A DNA stretch of 64,000 bases from Roseomonas fluvialis (GTDB lineage Bacteria > Pseudomonadota > Alphaproteobacteria > Acetobacterales > Acetobacteraceae), in assembly GCF_022846615.1 (NCBI RefSeq), contig NZ_AP025637.1:1730501-1794500 (forward strand), written 5' to 3'. This document shows positions 9,031 through 18,411 of this stretch, piece after piece; position 1 is the first letter of the stretch; every line of letters begins with the position of its first letter. A program made the translations under genes and the position numbers. The notes beneath the pieces were generated by a model. That model worked only from the letters and a program-made list of their open reading frames with translations. It made no database searches and was not told the DNA's origin.

Positions 9031-10236
9031 ATGCGCGCCGACCGACCCATGAAGCTGCTGCTGATCGTGCTGACCGCGATGTTCCTGCAGCAGACCTTCG
9101 CGACGCTCGGCCGGTCGCTGCCGCCCATCATCGCGCCGGCGATCCTGGCCGATCTCGCGATCGATCCGGCGTGGCTCGGGATCTATGTGGCGGCGGCCGC
9201 ACTCTCGGCCTTGCTGTTCCAGCTTGGCTGCGGGTCGTTCATTCTGCGCTATGGCGCGATGCGCATGAGCCAGGTGGCGCTCGTGCTGCTCGGCATCGGC
9301 ATGGCGGTGGCCACCGCGGGGCCGGCCTTCCTGTTCCTGGTCTCGGCGGTGATCGGCGGCGGCGCGGCGGCGATGTCGACGCCGGCGAGTTCGCATTTGC
9401 TCGGGCGCTATTCGCCGCCGCGGCAGGCGCCGCTGGTCTTCTCGATCAAGCAGACGGCGGTCCCGGCGGGGCTTCTGGTGGCGGGCATCCTGGGGCCCTG
9501 GCTGACGGGGCTGACCGGGTGGCGCGGGGCGCTGCTGATCGCCGCCCTGTCCTGCCTGGTCTTCGCCGCGATGCTGGAACCGCTGCGTGCGGAATTCGAT
9601 GCCGACCGCGTGCCGACACAATCCTTCCGCCTGTCGGATTTCCACACCACGATACTCAACGTCATGGCGAGGCCCGACCTGCGGCGCCTGTCCTTCGCGT
9701 GCTTCGCGTTCAACGGGCTGCAGACGGTGTTCACCTCGTACTTCGTGGTGGCGCTGGTGGAGCTCGGGCATGGGCTTGTCGCGGCGGGGCTGGTCTTCTC
9801 GGTGGCGATGGTGATCGCGGTGCCGGGGCGCATCTTCTGGGGCTGGCTCGGCAGCGGGCGGGTCGATCCGGTGGTGGTGATGTGCTGGCTGGCGCTCGGC
9901 ATGGCGGGCGGCACGGCGATGATGGCGTTGCTGGGGCCGTCCTGGCCGCTGCTGCTGATCGGCGTGGTTGCGACGATCCTGAGCGCCACCGTCATGTCCT
10001 GGCACGGCATCCTGCTGTCTGAGGCGGCGCGGCTGGCCGTGCCGGGCCAGGCGGGTGCTGCGACCGGCGGCGTGTTGTCCTTCGGGCAATTGGGCGGGCT
10101 GATCCTGCCGCTGGTCTATTCGGGCGTGCTGATCGCCACCGGCAGCTACGGGCTGGGCTTCGCGGTCTGCGGGCTGCCGGCGCTGGTGGTGGGAATCGTG
10201 CTGTTGCGCGCGGAACGGGAGGCGGACAACCGATGA
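9031..10236 (+). CDS. MFS transporter
   Basis: A 401-residue major facilitator superfamily carrier with about 12 predicted membrane segments and the usual two-halves layout. An MFS loop motif is visible as GRYSPPRQAPLVFSIKQ near 128-144. ACGGAG sits about 5-10 bases before the ATG at 9031; longer in-frame starts run antisense into the ATPase gene and are rejected. It overlaps the next gene, a metallo-beta-lactamase-fold hydrolase, by ATGA, so transporter and hydrolase are probably made together, for example for import followed by cleavage. Substrate unknown. Confidence 0.9.
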   Translation: MRADRPMKLLLIVLTAMFLQQTFATLGRSLPPIIAPAILADLAIDPAWLGIYVAAAALSALLFQLGCGSFILRYGAMRMSQVALVLLGIGMAVATAGPAFLFLVSAVIGGGAAAMSTPASSHLLGRYSPPRQAPLVFSIKQTAVPAGLLVAGILGPWLTGLTGWRGALLIAALSCLVFAAMLEPLRAEFDADRVPTQSFRLSDFHTTILNVMARPDLRRLSFACFAFNGLQTVFTSYFVVALVELGHGLVAAGLVFSVAMVIAVPGRIFWGWLGSGRVDPVVVMCWLALGMAGGTAMMALLGPSWPLLLIGVVATILSATVMSWHGILLSEAARLAVPGQAGAATGGVLSFGQLGGLILPLVYSGVLIATGSYGLGFAVCGLPALVVGIVLLRAEREADNR

Positions 10237-11105
10237 CGAATGGCTTCGCGTTGGGCGACATCACGGTGCAACGGATCATCGAGGAGGAGACGCCGCTCTT
10301 CGACCCGCTGACCTTCTTCCCGACGCTGACGAAGGAATTGCTGGACGAGAACCGCGCCTGGCTGGAACCGGCGGCGCTCGATCCCGTCACCGGGAAGCTG
10401 GTGCTGGCGATCCAGTCCTGGGTGGTGCGCACGAAGCACCACACCATCCTGGTCGATACCTGCGTCGGCAACGACAAGGACCGGCCACTGCACCCGTTCT
10501 GGAACCGGCTGCGCGGCGATGGCTACATGCGTGGCCTGGCGGCGCTTGGCCTGAGCGTGGACGACATCGACGTGGTGATGTGCACCCACATGCATGTCGA
10601 CCATGTCGGGTGGAACACGCGGCTTGAGAACGGCGTCTGGGTGCCGACCTTCCCCAAGGCGCGCTATGTGTTCTCGGCGGCTGAATTCGCGCATTGGAAC
10701 GCCGAGAATGCGAAGGCGCCGGTGCTGCCCTTCGCCGATTCCGTGCTGCCCATCGTCGCCGCCGGGCGCGCGGAGATGGTCGCGGACGACCACGCCATCA
10801 CGGACGACATCCGCCTGGAGGCCACGCCAGGCCACACCCCGCACCATGTCGCGCTGCGCGTCGGCCGCGGCGACCATGACGCCTTGTTCACCGGCGACCT
10901 GATCCATTCGCCCCTGCAGGCGCGTTATCCAGAGATCTCGATGCGCGCCGATTTCGACCCGGCGCAGGCCGCCGTCACGCGCCGCCGCGTGCTGGAGTGC
11001 GCCTGCGAGGCGCGCACGCTGCTGTGCTTCGCGCATTTCCCCTCGCCATCCCGCGCGCGGCTGTCGCGCTGGGGCGACGGGTTTCGCGCCGAAGCCGTGG
11101 GCTGA
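10233..11105 (+). CDS. MBL-fold metallo-hydrolase
   Basis: A 290-residue metallo-beta-lactamase-fold hydrolase without a signal peptide. The metal-binding motif THMHVDHVGW lies at about 117-126, a second His in GHTPHHVA near 200, and the bridging Asp in FTGDLIHSPLQ near 222. The sequence resembles the lactonase/arylsulfatase-like group of cytosolic MBL proteins. Coupled by ATGA to the MFS gene upstream. Possible activities include lactone, thioester or phosphodiester hydrolysis. Confidence 0.9.
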   Translation: MTNGFALGDITVQRIIEEETPLFDPLTFFPTLTKELLDENRAWLEPAALDPVTGKLVLAIQSWVVRTKHHTILVDTCVGNDKDRPLHPFWNRLRGDGYMRGLAALGLSVDDIDVVMCTHMHVDHVGWNTRLENGVWVPTFPKARYVFSAAEFAHWNAENAKAPVLPFADSVLPIVAAGRAEMVADDHAITDDIRLEATPGHTPHHVALRVGRGDHDALFTGDLIHSPLQARYPEISMRADFDPAQAAVTRRRVLECACEARTLLCFAHFPSPSRARLSRWGDGFRAEAVG

Positions 11106-11145
11106 CGCGGGCGATTTCCTGGCCTAGCCTGTCCGGATCCCGCGG

Positions 11146-13272
11146 ATGGAGACGGGCGTGGAGGAAGCGGAAACCGGGCGCCCCCTGCCCATCGCGCGCA
11201 TCATCGCGCCGCGATCCGTCGCGGTCGTGGGTGCCTCCGACGATGTCGGCAAGTTCGGCGGCCGGGTCATCCATTACCTGCTGAAGCACGGCTTTCCCGG
11301 CCGCATCCTGCCGATCAACCCGAACCGCGCGACGATCCGCGGGCTGCCGGCCTTCCCGCGGGCTTCCGCCGCACCGGAGCCGCCGGATGTGGCGATCCTG
11401 GCCGTGCCGGCCTCGGCGCTGGAGGCGCAGGTCGCCGATTGCGCGGCGGCCGGCGTGGGGGCCTGCATCGTGATCACCGGGAAACTGGCAGAGGCCGGGC
11501 CGGCGGGTGCTGCCTTGCAGGAGCGCGTGCTGGCCATCGCGCGTGGCGCGCGGATGCGGCTGGTCGGGCCGAATTGCCTGGGCATCTTCAACCCGGTCGA
11601 TCGCGCCATGCTGTCCTCCTCGCTGGCGCTGGAGGAAGACGACTACCGCCCCGGCGGCATCGGCATGGTCAGCCAGTCCGGCGCGCTGATGGGAACGCTG
11701 CTGTCCTTCGGGCATCACCACGGCGCGCGCTTCAGCCGCTGCGTGTCGGTGGGCAACCAGGCGGACCTGGCGCTCGAGGACTTTCTCGATTTCCTGGTGA
11801 CCGACGACGCCACGCGCGCCATCGCGCTGTACATCGAGGGACTGCGCGACCCGCGCCGCTTCCGCGCGCTGCTGGGCGGGGCGCGCGCTGCCGGCAAGCT
11901 GGTCTTCATCGTCAAGGCCGGGCGCAGCGAGGCGGGTGCGGCCGCCGCGCGCAGCCACACCGCCAGCCTGGCCGGCGCCTTCGCCGCCTTCGAAGCCGTC
12001 TGTCGCGCCGAGGGCGCGGTGGTGATGCAGGACCCGCAGGCGATGGTGCTCGCGGCCGATGCGGCGCTGCGCCTGCCGCCATGGCCGGCAGCCGGGCTGG
12101 GGCTGGCGCCCATCGCGTCCTCTGGCGGCAGCACCGTGACGTTTGCCGACATGCTGCCGGGGCATGGGCTGCGGCTGGCGCGCATGGCGGATGCGACACG
12201 CGCGGTGCTGGCGCGCTGGATGCCCGAGAGCCACATCCATCTGCCCGTCGATACCGGATCCTTCCACGAGGGCACCAGCGGTGACGGCCTGGCGGAGTGC
12301 ATCCGCGCCTTCATGGCGGACCCCGATGTCGGCGCCGTCGCGGTGCCGATGACGACGCAGCCGGACATGGCCGGGCGCGCGGCACTGCTGCCGCCGCTGG
12401 CGCGCGCGGGCGGCAAGCCGCTGTTCTACGTGATGTCGGCGGGCAAGGTCGGCGATGCGTCGCGCGTGGCGATGCGCGCGGCGGATTTCCCGTTCTTCGA
12501 CCGCGTCTCGGATGCGCTGGCGGTGATGCGCGCGCTGGATGAGGCGGCGGCGGGGCGTGCCGTGCCGCCGGCACCGGAGCGGCCCGCCGGCATGGCCCCG
12601 GCACCGGCGCTGCCCGGCGGCGCGCTCACCGAAGGCGAAGCGAAGCGCCTCGTTGCGTCCTGCGGCATCGCCACCACGCGCGAAACCGCGGTGCAGTCGG
12701 CCGAGGAGGCCGTCGCGGCGGCGGAGGCCATCGGCTACCCGGTCGTACTGAAGGGCGTCAGCCGCGCCGTGGTGCACAAATCCGACGCCGGGCTCGTGCG
12801 GCTCGACCTGCGTGACGACGCGGCGCTGCGCGCAGCCTTCGCCGAGGTCTCGTCGCGGCTCGGGCCGGACGCCGAGGGCTGCGTCGTGCAGGAGATGGCG
12901 CGCGGCGAGGCCGAACTGTTCCTCGGCGCGATCCACGACCCGCAATTCGGCCCGATGGTGCTGGTGGGCGCCGGCGGCATCCTGGTGGAAGTGCTGCAGG
13001 ATGTGTGCATGGCGCCGGCGCCGGTCTCGGCCGAGCAGGCGCGCGCCATGATCGAGGGGCTGCGCGTCGCACCCGTGCTGGCCGGGCTGCGCGGCCGCCC
13101 CGCCGATACCGGCGCTGCGGCCGATACGCTGTCACGCCTGTCCTGGCTGGCGGCGGAGCTTGGTCCGCGGCTTGTCGAACTCGACATCAATCCGCTGATC
13201 CTGCGCGCGGCAGGGCAGGGGGCGATCGCCGTTGATGCCCGCGCCACACTGGCCAAGGAGGAAACGCCATGA
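11146..13272 (+). CDS. Acetate--CoA ligase family protein (ADP-forming acyl-CoA synthetase)
   Basis: A 708-residue single-chain NDP-forming acyl-CoA synthetase. It has an N-terminal CoA-binding Rossmann domain (PRSVAVVGASDDVGKFGG from about 23), succinyl-CoA-synthetase-like domains through about 450, and a C-terminal ATP-grasp domain (about 485-705) with GYPVVLKGVSRAVVHKSDAG and the end motif LVELDINPLIL. It makes an acyl-CoA from a free acid with ATP giving ADP and Pi. It heads a run with a Bug receptor (ATGA overlap), an enoyl-CoA hydratase and a racemase-like CoA transferase, so it may activate the acid captured by that receptor. Confidence 0.9.
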   Translation: METGVEEAETGRPLPIARIIAPRSVAVVGASDDVGKFGGRVIHYLLKHGFPGRILPINPNRATIRGLPAFPRASAAPEPPDVAILAVPASALEAQVADCAAAGVGACIVITGKLAEAGPAGAALQERVLAIARGARMRLVGPNCLGIFNPVDRAMLSSSLALEEDDYRPGGIGMVSQSGALMGTLLSFGHHHGARFSRCVSVGNQADLALEDFLDFLVTDDATRAIALYIEGLRDPRRFRALLGGARAAGKLVFIVKAGRSEAGAAAARSHTASLAGAFAAFEAVCRAEGAVVMQDPQAMVLAADAALRLPPWPAAGLGLAPIASSGGSTVTFADMLPGHGLRLARMADATRAVLARWMPESHIHLPVDTGSFHEGTSGDGLAECIRAFMADPDVGAVAVPMTTQPDMAGRAALLPPLARAGGKPLFYVMSAGKVGDASRVAMRAADFPFFDRVSDALAVMRALDEAAAGRAVPPAPERPAGMAPAPALPGGALTEGEAKRLVASCGIATTRETAVQSAEEAVAAAEAIGYPVVLKGVSRAVVHKSDAGLVRLDLRDDAALRAAFAEVSSRLGPDAEGCVVQEMARGEAELFLGAIHDPQFGPMVLVGAGGILVEVLQDVCMAPAPVSAEQARAMIEGLRVAPVLAGLRGRPADTGAAADTLSRLSWLAAELGPRLVELDINPLILRAAGQGAIAVDARATLAKEETP

Positions 13273-14237
13273 ACACGCCGCTTCATCGCCGTGCCCTGCC
13301 GCTGCTGGGCGCCGGCTTGCTGGCACGCCCCGCCCTGGCCCAGCCGGTTTGGCCGCAGCGCCAGGTCACGCTGGTGGTGCCCTATCCGCCCGGCGGCAGT
13401 ACCGACAATGTCGCGCGGCCGCTGGTGCAGGAATGGTCGCGCATCATCGGCGAGACCATCGTCATCGAGAACCGCGGCGGCGCCGGTGGCACGATCGGCG
13501 CCGAGCTGGTGTCGCGCGCGCGGCCTGACGGGCAGACGCTGCTGCTGTTCCCGACCGCGGTCTTCACCATCAGCCCCACCATGATGCGCCCGCCCTACGA
13601 CGCGGACCGCGACTTCGTGCCGGTCGCGCGGGTTGCGAGTTCGGATGCCTTCGTCATCGTGAACCACGCCGTGCCGGCCCGCACCATCCAGGAACTGGTC
13701 GCGTATGGCCGCGCAAGGCCGGGGCAGTTGCGCTTCGGCTCGGCGGGTAACGGCACCATCACGCAGCTGCAATGCGAGATCTTCGGGGAGGCGGCGGGCG
13801 TGCGGCTCGAACACGTGCCCTATCGCGGGTCCGGGCTGTCGGTGAACGACCTGGTGGCGGGGCATATCCAGATGATCTGCGACCCCGCCGCGCTGCCGCA
13901 GGTGCGCGACGGACGGCTGCGCGCGCTGGCGAGCTTCGGCGACACGCGGCACCCGGAATTCCCCGACGTGCCGACCCTGATGGAACTCGGTCTCGCGGAG
14001 CGCGGGGCCATGTCGTGGTTCGGGATCGCCGCCCCCGCCGGGCTGCCGCCGGCGCTCCGCGCGCGCATCGCCGCGACGCTGGAGGAGGCGCTGAAATCCG
14101 ACCAGGTCGCCCGTGGCATGGCGATCGGTGGCCTGCGCCCCGCCTTCGAGACCGGCGAACCCTTCGCCAACCGTATCATGCGCGATCGCGCGATCTTTGC
14201 GGATGTGATCCGCCGCACCGGAGCAGGAGTGAACTGA
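13269..14237 (+). CDS. Tripartite tricarboxylate transporter substrate-binding protein (Bug family)
   Basis: Periplasmic receptor of the Bug/TctC family, 322 residues with a signal peptide ending ALA-Q near 24. The first ligand-loop motif is VVPYPPGGSTDNVARPLV, followed by ENRGGAGGTIGAELV and VPYRGSGLSVNDLVAGHIQ near 185-203, all Bug hallmarks. Ligands of the family are carboxylates, amides or aromatic acids. No TctA/TctB membrane subunits occur in the window. It overlaps the acyl-CoA synthetase by ATGA. Its ribosome-binding region GGAGGAAACG (13257-13266) is perfectly complementary over 10 bases to the candidate sRNA at 57582-57668. Confidence 0.93.
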   Translation: MNTPLHRRALPLLGAGLLARPALAQPVWPQRQVTLVVPYPPGGSTDNVARPLVQEWSRIIGETIVIENRGGAGGTIGAELVSRARPDGQTLLLFPTAVFTISPTMMRPPYDADRDFVPVARVASSDAFVIVNHAVPARTIQELVAYGRARPGQLRFGSAGNGTITQLQCEIFGEAAGVRLEHVPYRGSGLSVNDLVAGHIQMICDPAALPQVRDGRLRALASFGDTRHPEFPDVPTLMELGLAERGAMSWFGIAAPAGLPPALRARIAATLEEALKSDQVARGMAIGGLRPAFETGEPFANRIMRDRAIFADVIRRTGAGVN

Positions 14238-14238
14238 C

Positions 14239-14979
14239 GTGGAACTGGTGACTGTCACGGACGAAGGCCCCATCCGAATCGTGGCGCTGAACAACCCGGC
14301 CAAGGGCAATGCGATCAGCAAGCCCATGGCCGAGCAGGTGCAGCGCCTGATGCAGGACTTCGAGCGCCGCGAAGACCTGCGCGTTGCGATCATCACTGCG
14401 ACCGGCACGCGCGCCTTCACCTTCGGGGCGGATGTGGCGGACCCGCCGGAGCTCTGGCGCGCCATCCCGACCGTTGGTTTCAAGCCGCTCAAGCCCGTGA
14501 TCTGCGCCGTCGAAGGTTGGTGCGTCGGCGGCGGGATCGTGCTGGCGATGATGTGCGACCTGATGGTCTGCGGCGCCGGCACGAAGTTCTACTACCCCGA
14601 GGCGAAGCTCGGTCTGACGGGGGGCATGATCGCGGGGCTCGTCTCGCGCATTCCGCACAAGGTCGCGATGGAGATCATGCTGCTGTGCCGCACCGTGGAC
14701 GCGGCGCGCGCGGAGCGCATCGGCCTCGTGAACGAGGTGGTGCCCGAGGGCCAGGCGCTGGACACCGCGCGGCAATGGGCGACGGAACTGTGCGGCATGG
14801 CACCGATGGTGCTCAGCGAGATCAAGCGCATGGTGACCGAGGAGATCATCCCGCGTGGCCCGTCCGAGCAGATGGCGATCCATGGGCAGCGCATGTCGGC
14901 GATCCGCGCCTCGTCGGATTTCGCGGAGGGCAAGGCGGCGTTCCGCGAAAAGCGCCCGCCGCGCTTCGAAGGGCGGTGA
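14239..14979 (+). CDS. Enoyl-CoA hydratase/isomerase family protein
   Basis: A 246-residue crotonase-fold enzyme acting on CoA thioesters. Oxyanion-hole regions are TFGADVADPP near 57-66 and EGWCVGGGIVLAMMCDLMV near 92-110; a candidate catalytic Glu lies in YYPEAKLGLTGGM near 120. The start is a GTG at 14239 with AGGAG about 8 bases upstream, one base after the receptor stop. Usual reactions are hydration of 2-enoyl-CoA or double-bond shifts. It sits 3 bp before the racemase-like gene, so the two probably process the same CoA ester. Confidence 0.9.
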   Translation: MELVTVTDEGPIRIVALNNPAKGNAISKPMAEQVQRLMQDFERREDLRVAIITATGTRAFTFGADVADPPELWRAIPTVGFKPLKPVICAVEGWCVGGGIVLAMMCDLMVCGAGTKFYYPEAKLGLTGGMIAGLVSRIPHKVAMEIMLLCRTVDAARAERIGLVNEVVPEGQALDTARQWATELCGMAPMVLSEIKRMVTEEIIPRGPSEQMAIHGQRMSAIRASSDFAEGKAAFREKRPPRFEGR

Positions 14980-14982
14980 GCG

Positions 14983-16104
14983 ATGCCGGGGCCGCTGCAG
15001 GGGCTGCGCGTGGTCGAACTCGCCGGCATCGGTCCCGGACCGTTCTGCTGCATGATGCTGGCCGACCTGGGCGCGGAGGTGCTGCGCATCGACCGGCCCG
15101 ACGGGCCGCCCGGCGGGCATCCGGCGGATGTGCTCGGGCGCGGGCGGCGCAGCGTGGCGTTGGACCTGAAGCGGCCCGAGGCGATCGCCGCCGTGCTGGC
15201 GCTGGCGCAGCGCGCGGACGTGCTGGTGGAGGGCTTCCGGCCGGGTGTGACGGAACGGCTTGGCCTGGGGCCGGACGCCTGCCATGCGCGCAACCCGCGC
15301 CTGGTCTATGGCCGCATGACGGGGTGGGGACAGGACGGGCCGCTGGCGTCGGTGGCGGGGCACGACATCACCTACATCGCGCTGACCGGCGCGCTGTGGT
15401 CGATGGGGCGCGCGGGCGAGCGGCCGGTGCCGCCCCTGAACCTGGTGGGGGATTTCGGCGGCGGCGGGATGCTGCTGGCCTACGGCATCATGGCGGCATT
15501 GTTCGAAGCCCAGCGCAGCGGCCGCGGCCAGGTGGTGGATGCGGCGATGACCGATGGGTCGGCCACGCTGATGGGCGCCTTCTTCGGGCAGCTTGCGCAA
15601 GGGCGCTGGAAGAATGCGCGGGAGAGCAACCTGCTCGATGGCGCCTGCCCCTACTACGACACCTATGAATGCTCGGACGGGATGTATGTGGCGGTGGGCG
15701 CGCTGGAACCGCAGTTCTTTGCGCTGCTGTTGAAGGGGCTGGGGCTGGATGCGGCGCGCTTTGCGGATCGCACCGACCCCGCGCGGTGGCCGGCGATCCG
15801 CGCGGAATTCGCGGCGATCTTCGCGAGCCGTCCGCGTGAGCACTGGGCGGGCGTGTTCGACGGCAGCGACGCCTGCGTGGCCCCCGTGCTGGACCTCGAG
15901 GAAGCGCCGCGGCATCCGCATAATGTCGCGCGCGGGACGTTCCTGGCGCGCGGCGGCGGTGCGCAGCCGGCGCCCAGCCCGCGTTTTTCGCGCACGCCGG
16001 CGGCCGAACCCATGCCAGCACCGCGGCGCGGTGCCGATGGCGCCGCGGCGCTGGCCGATTGGGGCCTGGAGGCGTCGATGATCGGCGCCGCGCTGGGCGG
16101 CTGA
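14983..16104 (+). CDS. CaiB/BaiF CoA-transferase family protein, alpha-methylacyl-CoA racemase-like
   Basis: A 373-residue type III CoA-transferase-fold protein that looks like alpha-methylacyl-CoA racemase rather than a transferase. It starts [20 protein letters not shown], has [13 protein letters not shown] (candidate His base near 126) and [11 protein letters not shown] (candidate Asp near 156), matching the racemase His/Asp pair at similar positions in the mycobacterial enzyme. The predicted role is epimerising 2-methyl branched acyl-CoA so that dehydrogenases can use it. It is last in the 11146-16104 operon; the dehydrogenase at 16251 follows after a repeat-bearing gap. Confidence 0.88.
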   Translation: MPGPLQGLRVVELAGIGPGPFCCMMLADLGAEVLRIDRPDGPPGGHPADVLGRGRRSVALDLKRPEAIAAVLALAQRADVLVEGFRPGVTERLGLGPDACHARNPRLVYGRMTGWGQDGPLASVAGHDITYIALTGALWSMGRAGERPVPPLNLVGDFGGGGMLLAYGIMAALFEAQRSGRGQVVDAAMTDGSATLMGAFFGQLAQGRWKNARESNLLDGACPYYDTYECSDGMYVAVGALEPQFFALLLKGLGLDAARFADRTDPARWPAIRAEFAAIFASRPREHWAGVFDGSDACVAPVLDLEEAPRHPHNVARGTFLARGGGAQPAPSPRFSRTPAAEPMPAPRRGADGAAALADWGLEASMIGAALGG

Positions 16105-16182
16105 CACCCGCCCGCGCCAGGGGCCTCAGCTGCCATCGTTGCCGGCGACGCTTCTAGCCTTTTGTTTTCGCGAGGATCTTCA

Positions 16183-16221
16183 CCAGATCGGATGATTCCA
16201 ACGGATCGGGATCTGCTCTAG
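16183..16221 (-). repeat. Interspersed palindromic repeat, copy 1 (14-nt loop family)
   Basis: Read on the minus strand this is CTAGAGCAGATCCCGATC, a 14-base loop ending CATCC, then GATCTGG. The arms are CCAGATC at 16183-16189 and GATCGGG at 16204-16210. The same layout recurs at 21959-22038 and 45506-45567. It lies in the 146-bp gap before the acyl-CoA dehydrogenase gene. Confidence 0.7.
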
Positions 16222-16250
16222 GCTGGCGGCAATCAAACAAGGAACCGTCC

Positions 16251-17411
16251 ATGGACACCGCCGCCCCGCCCGTGGGCTCCGCGCGCAGCGTCTTCAACAC
16301 CGATCACGAGATCTTCCGCACGCAGGTTCGGCGCTTCTTCGAACGCGAGATCGTGCCCTTCCACCGCGACTGGGAACGCGCCGAGATCGTCCCGCGCGAG
16401 GTGTGGCTGAAGGCCGGTGCGGAAGGCTTGCTGTGCCCGATGATGGCCGAGGAACACGGCGGGGCGGGTGCCGATTTCGGCTATGCCGCCATCATCATCG
16501 AGGAGATCGCGCGCACCAATGCATCAGGGATCGGCTTCCCGCTGCATTCCGACATCGTGGTGCCCTACATCGAGGAATTCGCGCTGCCGCACAAGAAGCG
16601 CGAATGGCTGCCGCGCATGGCGCGCGGCGAGATCATCACCGCCATCGCCATGACCGAGCCCGGGATGGGGTCGGACCTCAAGGCCGTGAAGACTCATGCG
16701 CGGCGCGATGGGTCCGACTGGGTCATCAACGGATCCAAGACCTTCATCTCCAACGGCCAGAATTGCGGGCTGGTGATCGTCGTCTGCAAGACCGACCCGG
16801 GCGCGGGCCGCAAGGGCATCAGCCTGATCTGCGTCGAGGAAGGCACGCCCGGCTTCACCAAGGGCCGCAACCTCGAGAAGATCGGCCTGCACGCTGCCGA
16901 TACCTCGGAACTGTTCTTCGACGATGTGCGCGTGCCGGCGGAGAACCTGCTCGGCGAGGAGAATGCCGGCTTCTCCTACCTCATCAGGAACCTGCCCCAG
17001 GAACGCCTGGTCATCGCCATCCGCAGCGCGATGTCGATGGAGGTGATGCTGCAGAAGACCATCGACTACGCCAAGGACCGCAAGGTTTTCGGCCAGACAG
17101 TGTTCGACTTCCAGCACAACCGCTTCAAGCTGGCGGAACTGCGCGCCCAGGCGAACATGTTCCGTGTGTTCTGCGACCATTGCCTGGCACTGCACATGAA
17201 TGGCGGGCTGTCGATCGACCTGGCGGCGCAGGCCAAGTTGCTCGGCACCGAGATGCAGAACCGCCTGCTGGACGACTGCCTGCAGATGCATGGCGGCAAT
17301 GGCTACATGGCCGATTACGAGATCGGCCGCGCCTGGGCCGATGCGCGCGTCGGCCGCATCTATGGCGGCAGTTCCGAGATCATGAAGGAAATCATCGCGC
17401 GCACGCTGTGA
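16251..17411 (+). CDS. Acyl-CoA dehydrogenase family protein
   Basis: A 386-residue FAD-dependent acyl-CoA dehydrogenase that forms the 2,3-double bond of an acyl-CoA and passes electrons to ETF. Visible motifs are AMTEPGMGSDL (about 138-148, FAD/substrate contact), FISNGQ near 166, the helix-G Glu of LPQERLVIAI near 245, as in the isovaleryl/long-chain type, and the C-terminal YGGSSEIMKEIIARTL. AAGGAACC about 5 bases before the ATG supports the start. A Bug receptor gene follows after 31 bp with its own strong ribosome-binding site. Confidence 0.93.
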   Translation: MDTAAPPVGSARSVFNTDHEIFRTQVRRFFEREIVPFHRDWERAEIVPREVWLKAGAEGLLCPMMAEEHGGAGADFGYAAIIIEEIARTNASGIGFPLHSDIVVPYIEEFALPHKKREWLPRMARGEIITAIAMTEPGMGSDLKAVKTHARRDGSDWVINGSKTFISNGQNCGLVIVVCKTDPGAGRKGISLICVEEGTPGFTKGRNLEKIGLHAADTSELFFDDVRVPAENLLGEENAGFSYLIRNLPQERLVIAIRSAMSMEVMLQKTIDYAKDRKVFGQTVFDFQHNRFKLAELRAQANMFRVFCDHCLALHMNGGLSIDLAAQAKLLGTEMQNRLLDDCLQMHGGNGYMADYEIGRAWADARVGRIYGGSSEIMKEIIARTL

Positions 17412-17442
17412 CGCGACGATGCAACAACCGGGAGGACCACGA

Positions 17443-18411
17443 ATGACGACCATCACCCGCCGCGCCGTGCTCGGCACCGCAGCCGCCGCGCCCTTCGTGC
17501 ACGGCGCCGTGGCGCAGGAGCGTTTCCCCAGCCGCCCCATCACCATCTACGTGCCGTTCCCGGCCGGCGGGGCGACCGATGTGCAGATGCGATCCTTCGC
17601 CGAAGCCGCGACCCGCCATTTCGGCCAGACCGTGCTGGTCGAGAACCGCCCCGGCGCAGGCAGCACGCTCGGCGCGGCCGCGGTGGCGCGCGCGCGACCC
17701 GACGGCTACACCGTCTCGCAGATGACGCTGCCGGCACTGCGCCTGCCGCACATGCAGCGCATGCCCTATGACGTGACCAAGGACTTCACGCCGATCATCC
17801 ACCTGACCGGCTACCTGTTCGCCGTCGTGGTGCGCGCCGAGAGCCCCTATCAGACCTGGGCTGACCTGGTAGCCGATGCACGCCGGCGCCCGGGCCAGGT
17901 GCGCCTGGGCAATACCGGCGCGAACGGCACGCCGCACCTGACGCTGGTGGATCTCGCGGAGCGCGAGCGCATCGAGTTCGTGCACGTGCCCTTCCGTGGG
18001 GAGGGCGACATGACGCCCGCGCTGCTCGGCGGGCATATCGAGGGCGGCGCCAGCGGTTCGGGCGTGGGCCAGCTGGTAGATGAGGGCAAGCTCCGCTTCC
18101 TGAACGTGTGGTCGCGCGAACGTTCGCCGCGCTGGCCGAACGTGCCGACGCTGATCGAACTCGGCTATGCCAACATGGTGGTGACATCGCCCTATGGGCT
18201 GGTGGCGCCGGCGGGGCTCGACCCCGCGATCCGCCGCGCGCTGCATGATGGCTTCAAGGCGGCGCTGTACGACTCGGCGCATATCGCGACGCTGCGGCGG
18301 CTCGACCAGCCGCTGGAATACCTCGACAGCGAGGCCTATGCGCGGAACATGATCGAGGTCTACGAGCAGGAACGCCAGCGCGTGGAACGCCTTGGCCTCA
18401 GGACGGGCTGA
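17443..18411 (+). CDS. Tripartite tricarboxylate transporter substrate-binding protein (Bug family)
   Basis: Periplasmic Bug/TctC-type receptor of 322 residues. The twin-arginine-like N-terminus MTTITRRAVLGTAAAAPFVH leads to a cleavage site near AVA-Q. Hallmarks are YVPFPAGGATDVQMRSFAEA, ENRPGAGSTLGAAAV and VPFRGEGDMTPALLGGHIEG. GGGAGGA stands about 8 bases before the ATG at 17443, so the longer in-frame start at 17419 is rejected. It is a close paralogue of the receptor at 22035-23000: both carry HLTGYLF and SPYGL followed by LHDxFKAAL. The last 14 bp overlap the 3' end of the convergent ligase gene. Confidence 0.92.
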   Translation: MTTITRRAVLGTAAAAPFVHGAVAQERFPSRPITIYVPFPAGGATDVQMRSFAEAATRHFGQTVLVENRPGAGSTLGAAAVARARPDGYTVSQMTLPALRLPHMQRMPYDVTKDFTPIIHLTGYLFAVVVRAESPYQTWADLVADARRRPGQVRLGNTGANGTPHLTLVDLAERERIEFVHVPFRGEGDMTPALLGGHIEGGASGSGVGQLVDEGKLRFLNVWSRERSPRWPNVPTLIELGYANMVVTSPYGLVAPAGLDPAIRRALHDGFKAALYDSAHIATLRRLDQPLEYLDSEAYARNMIEVYEQERQRVERLGLRTG

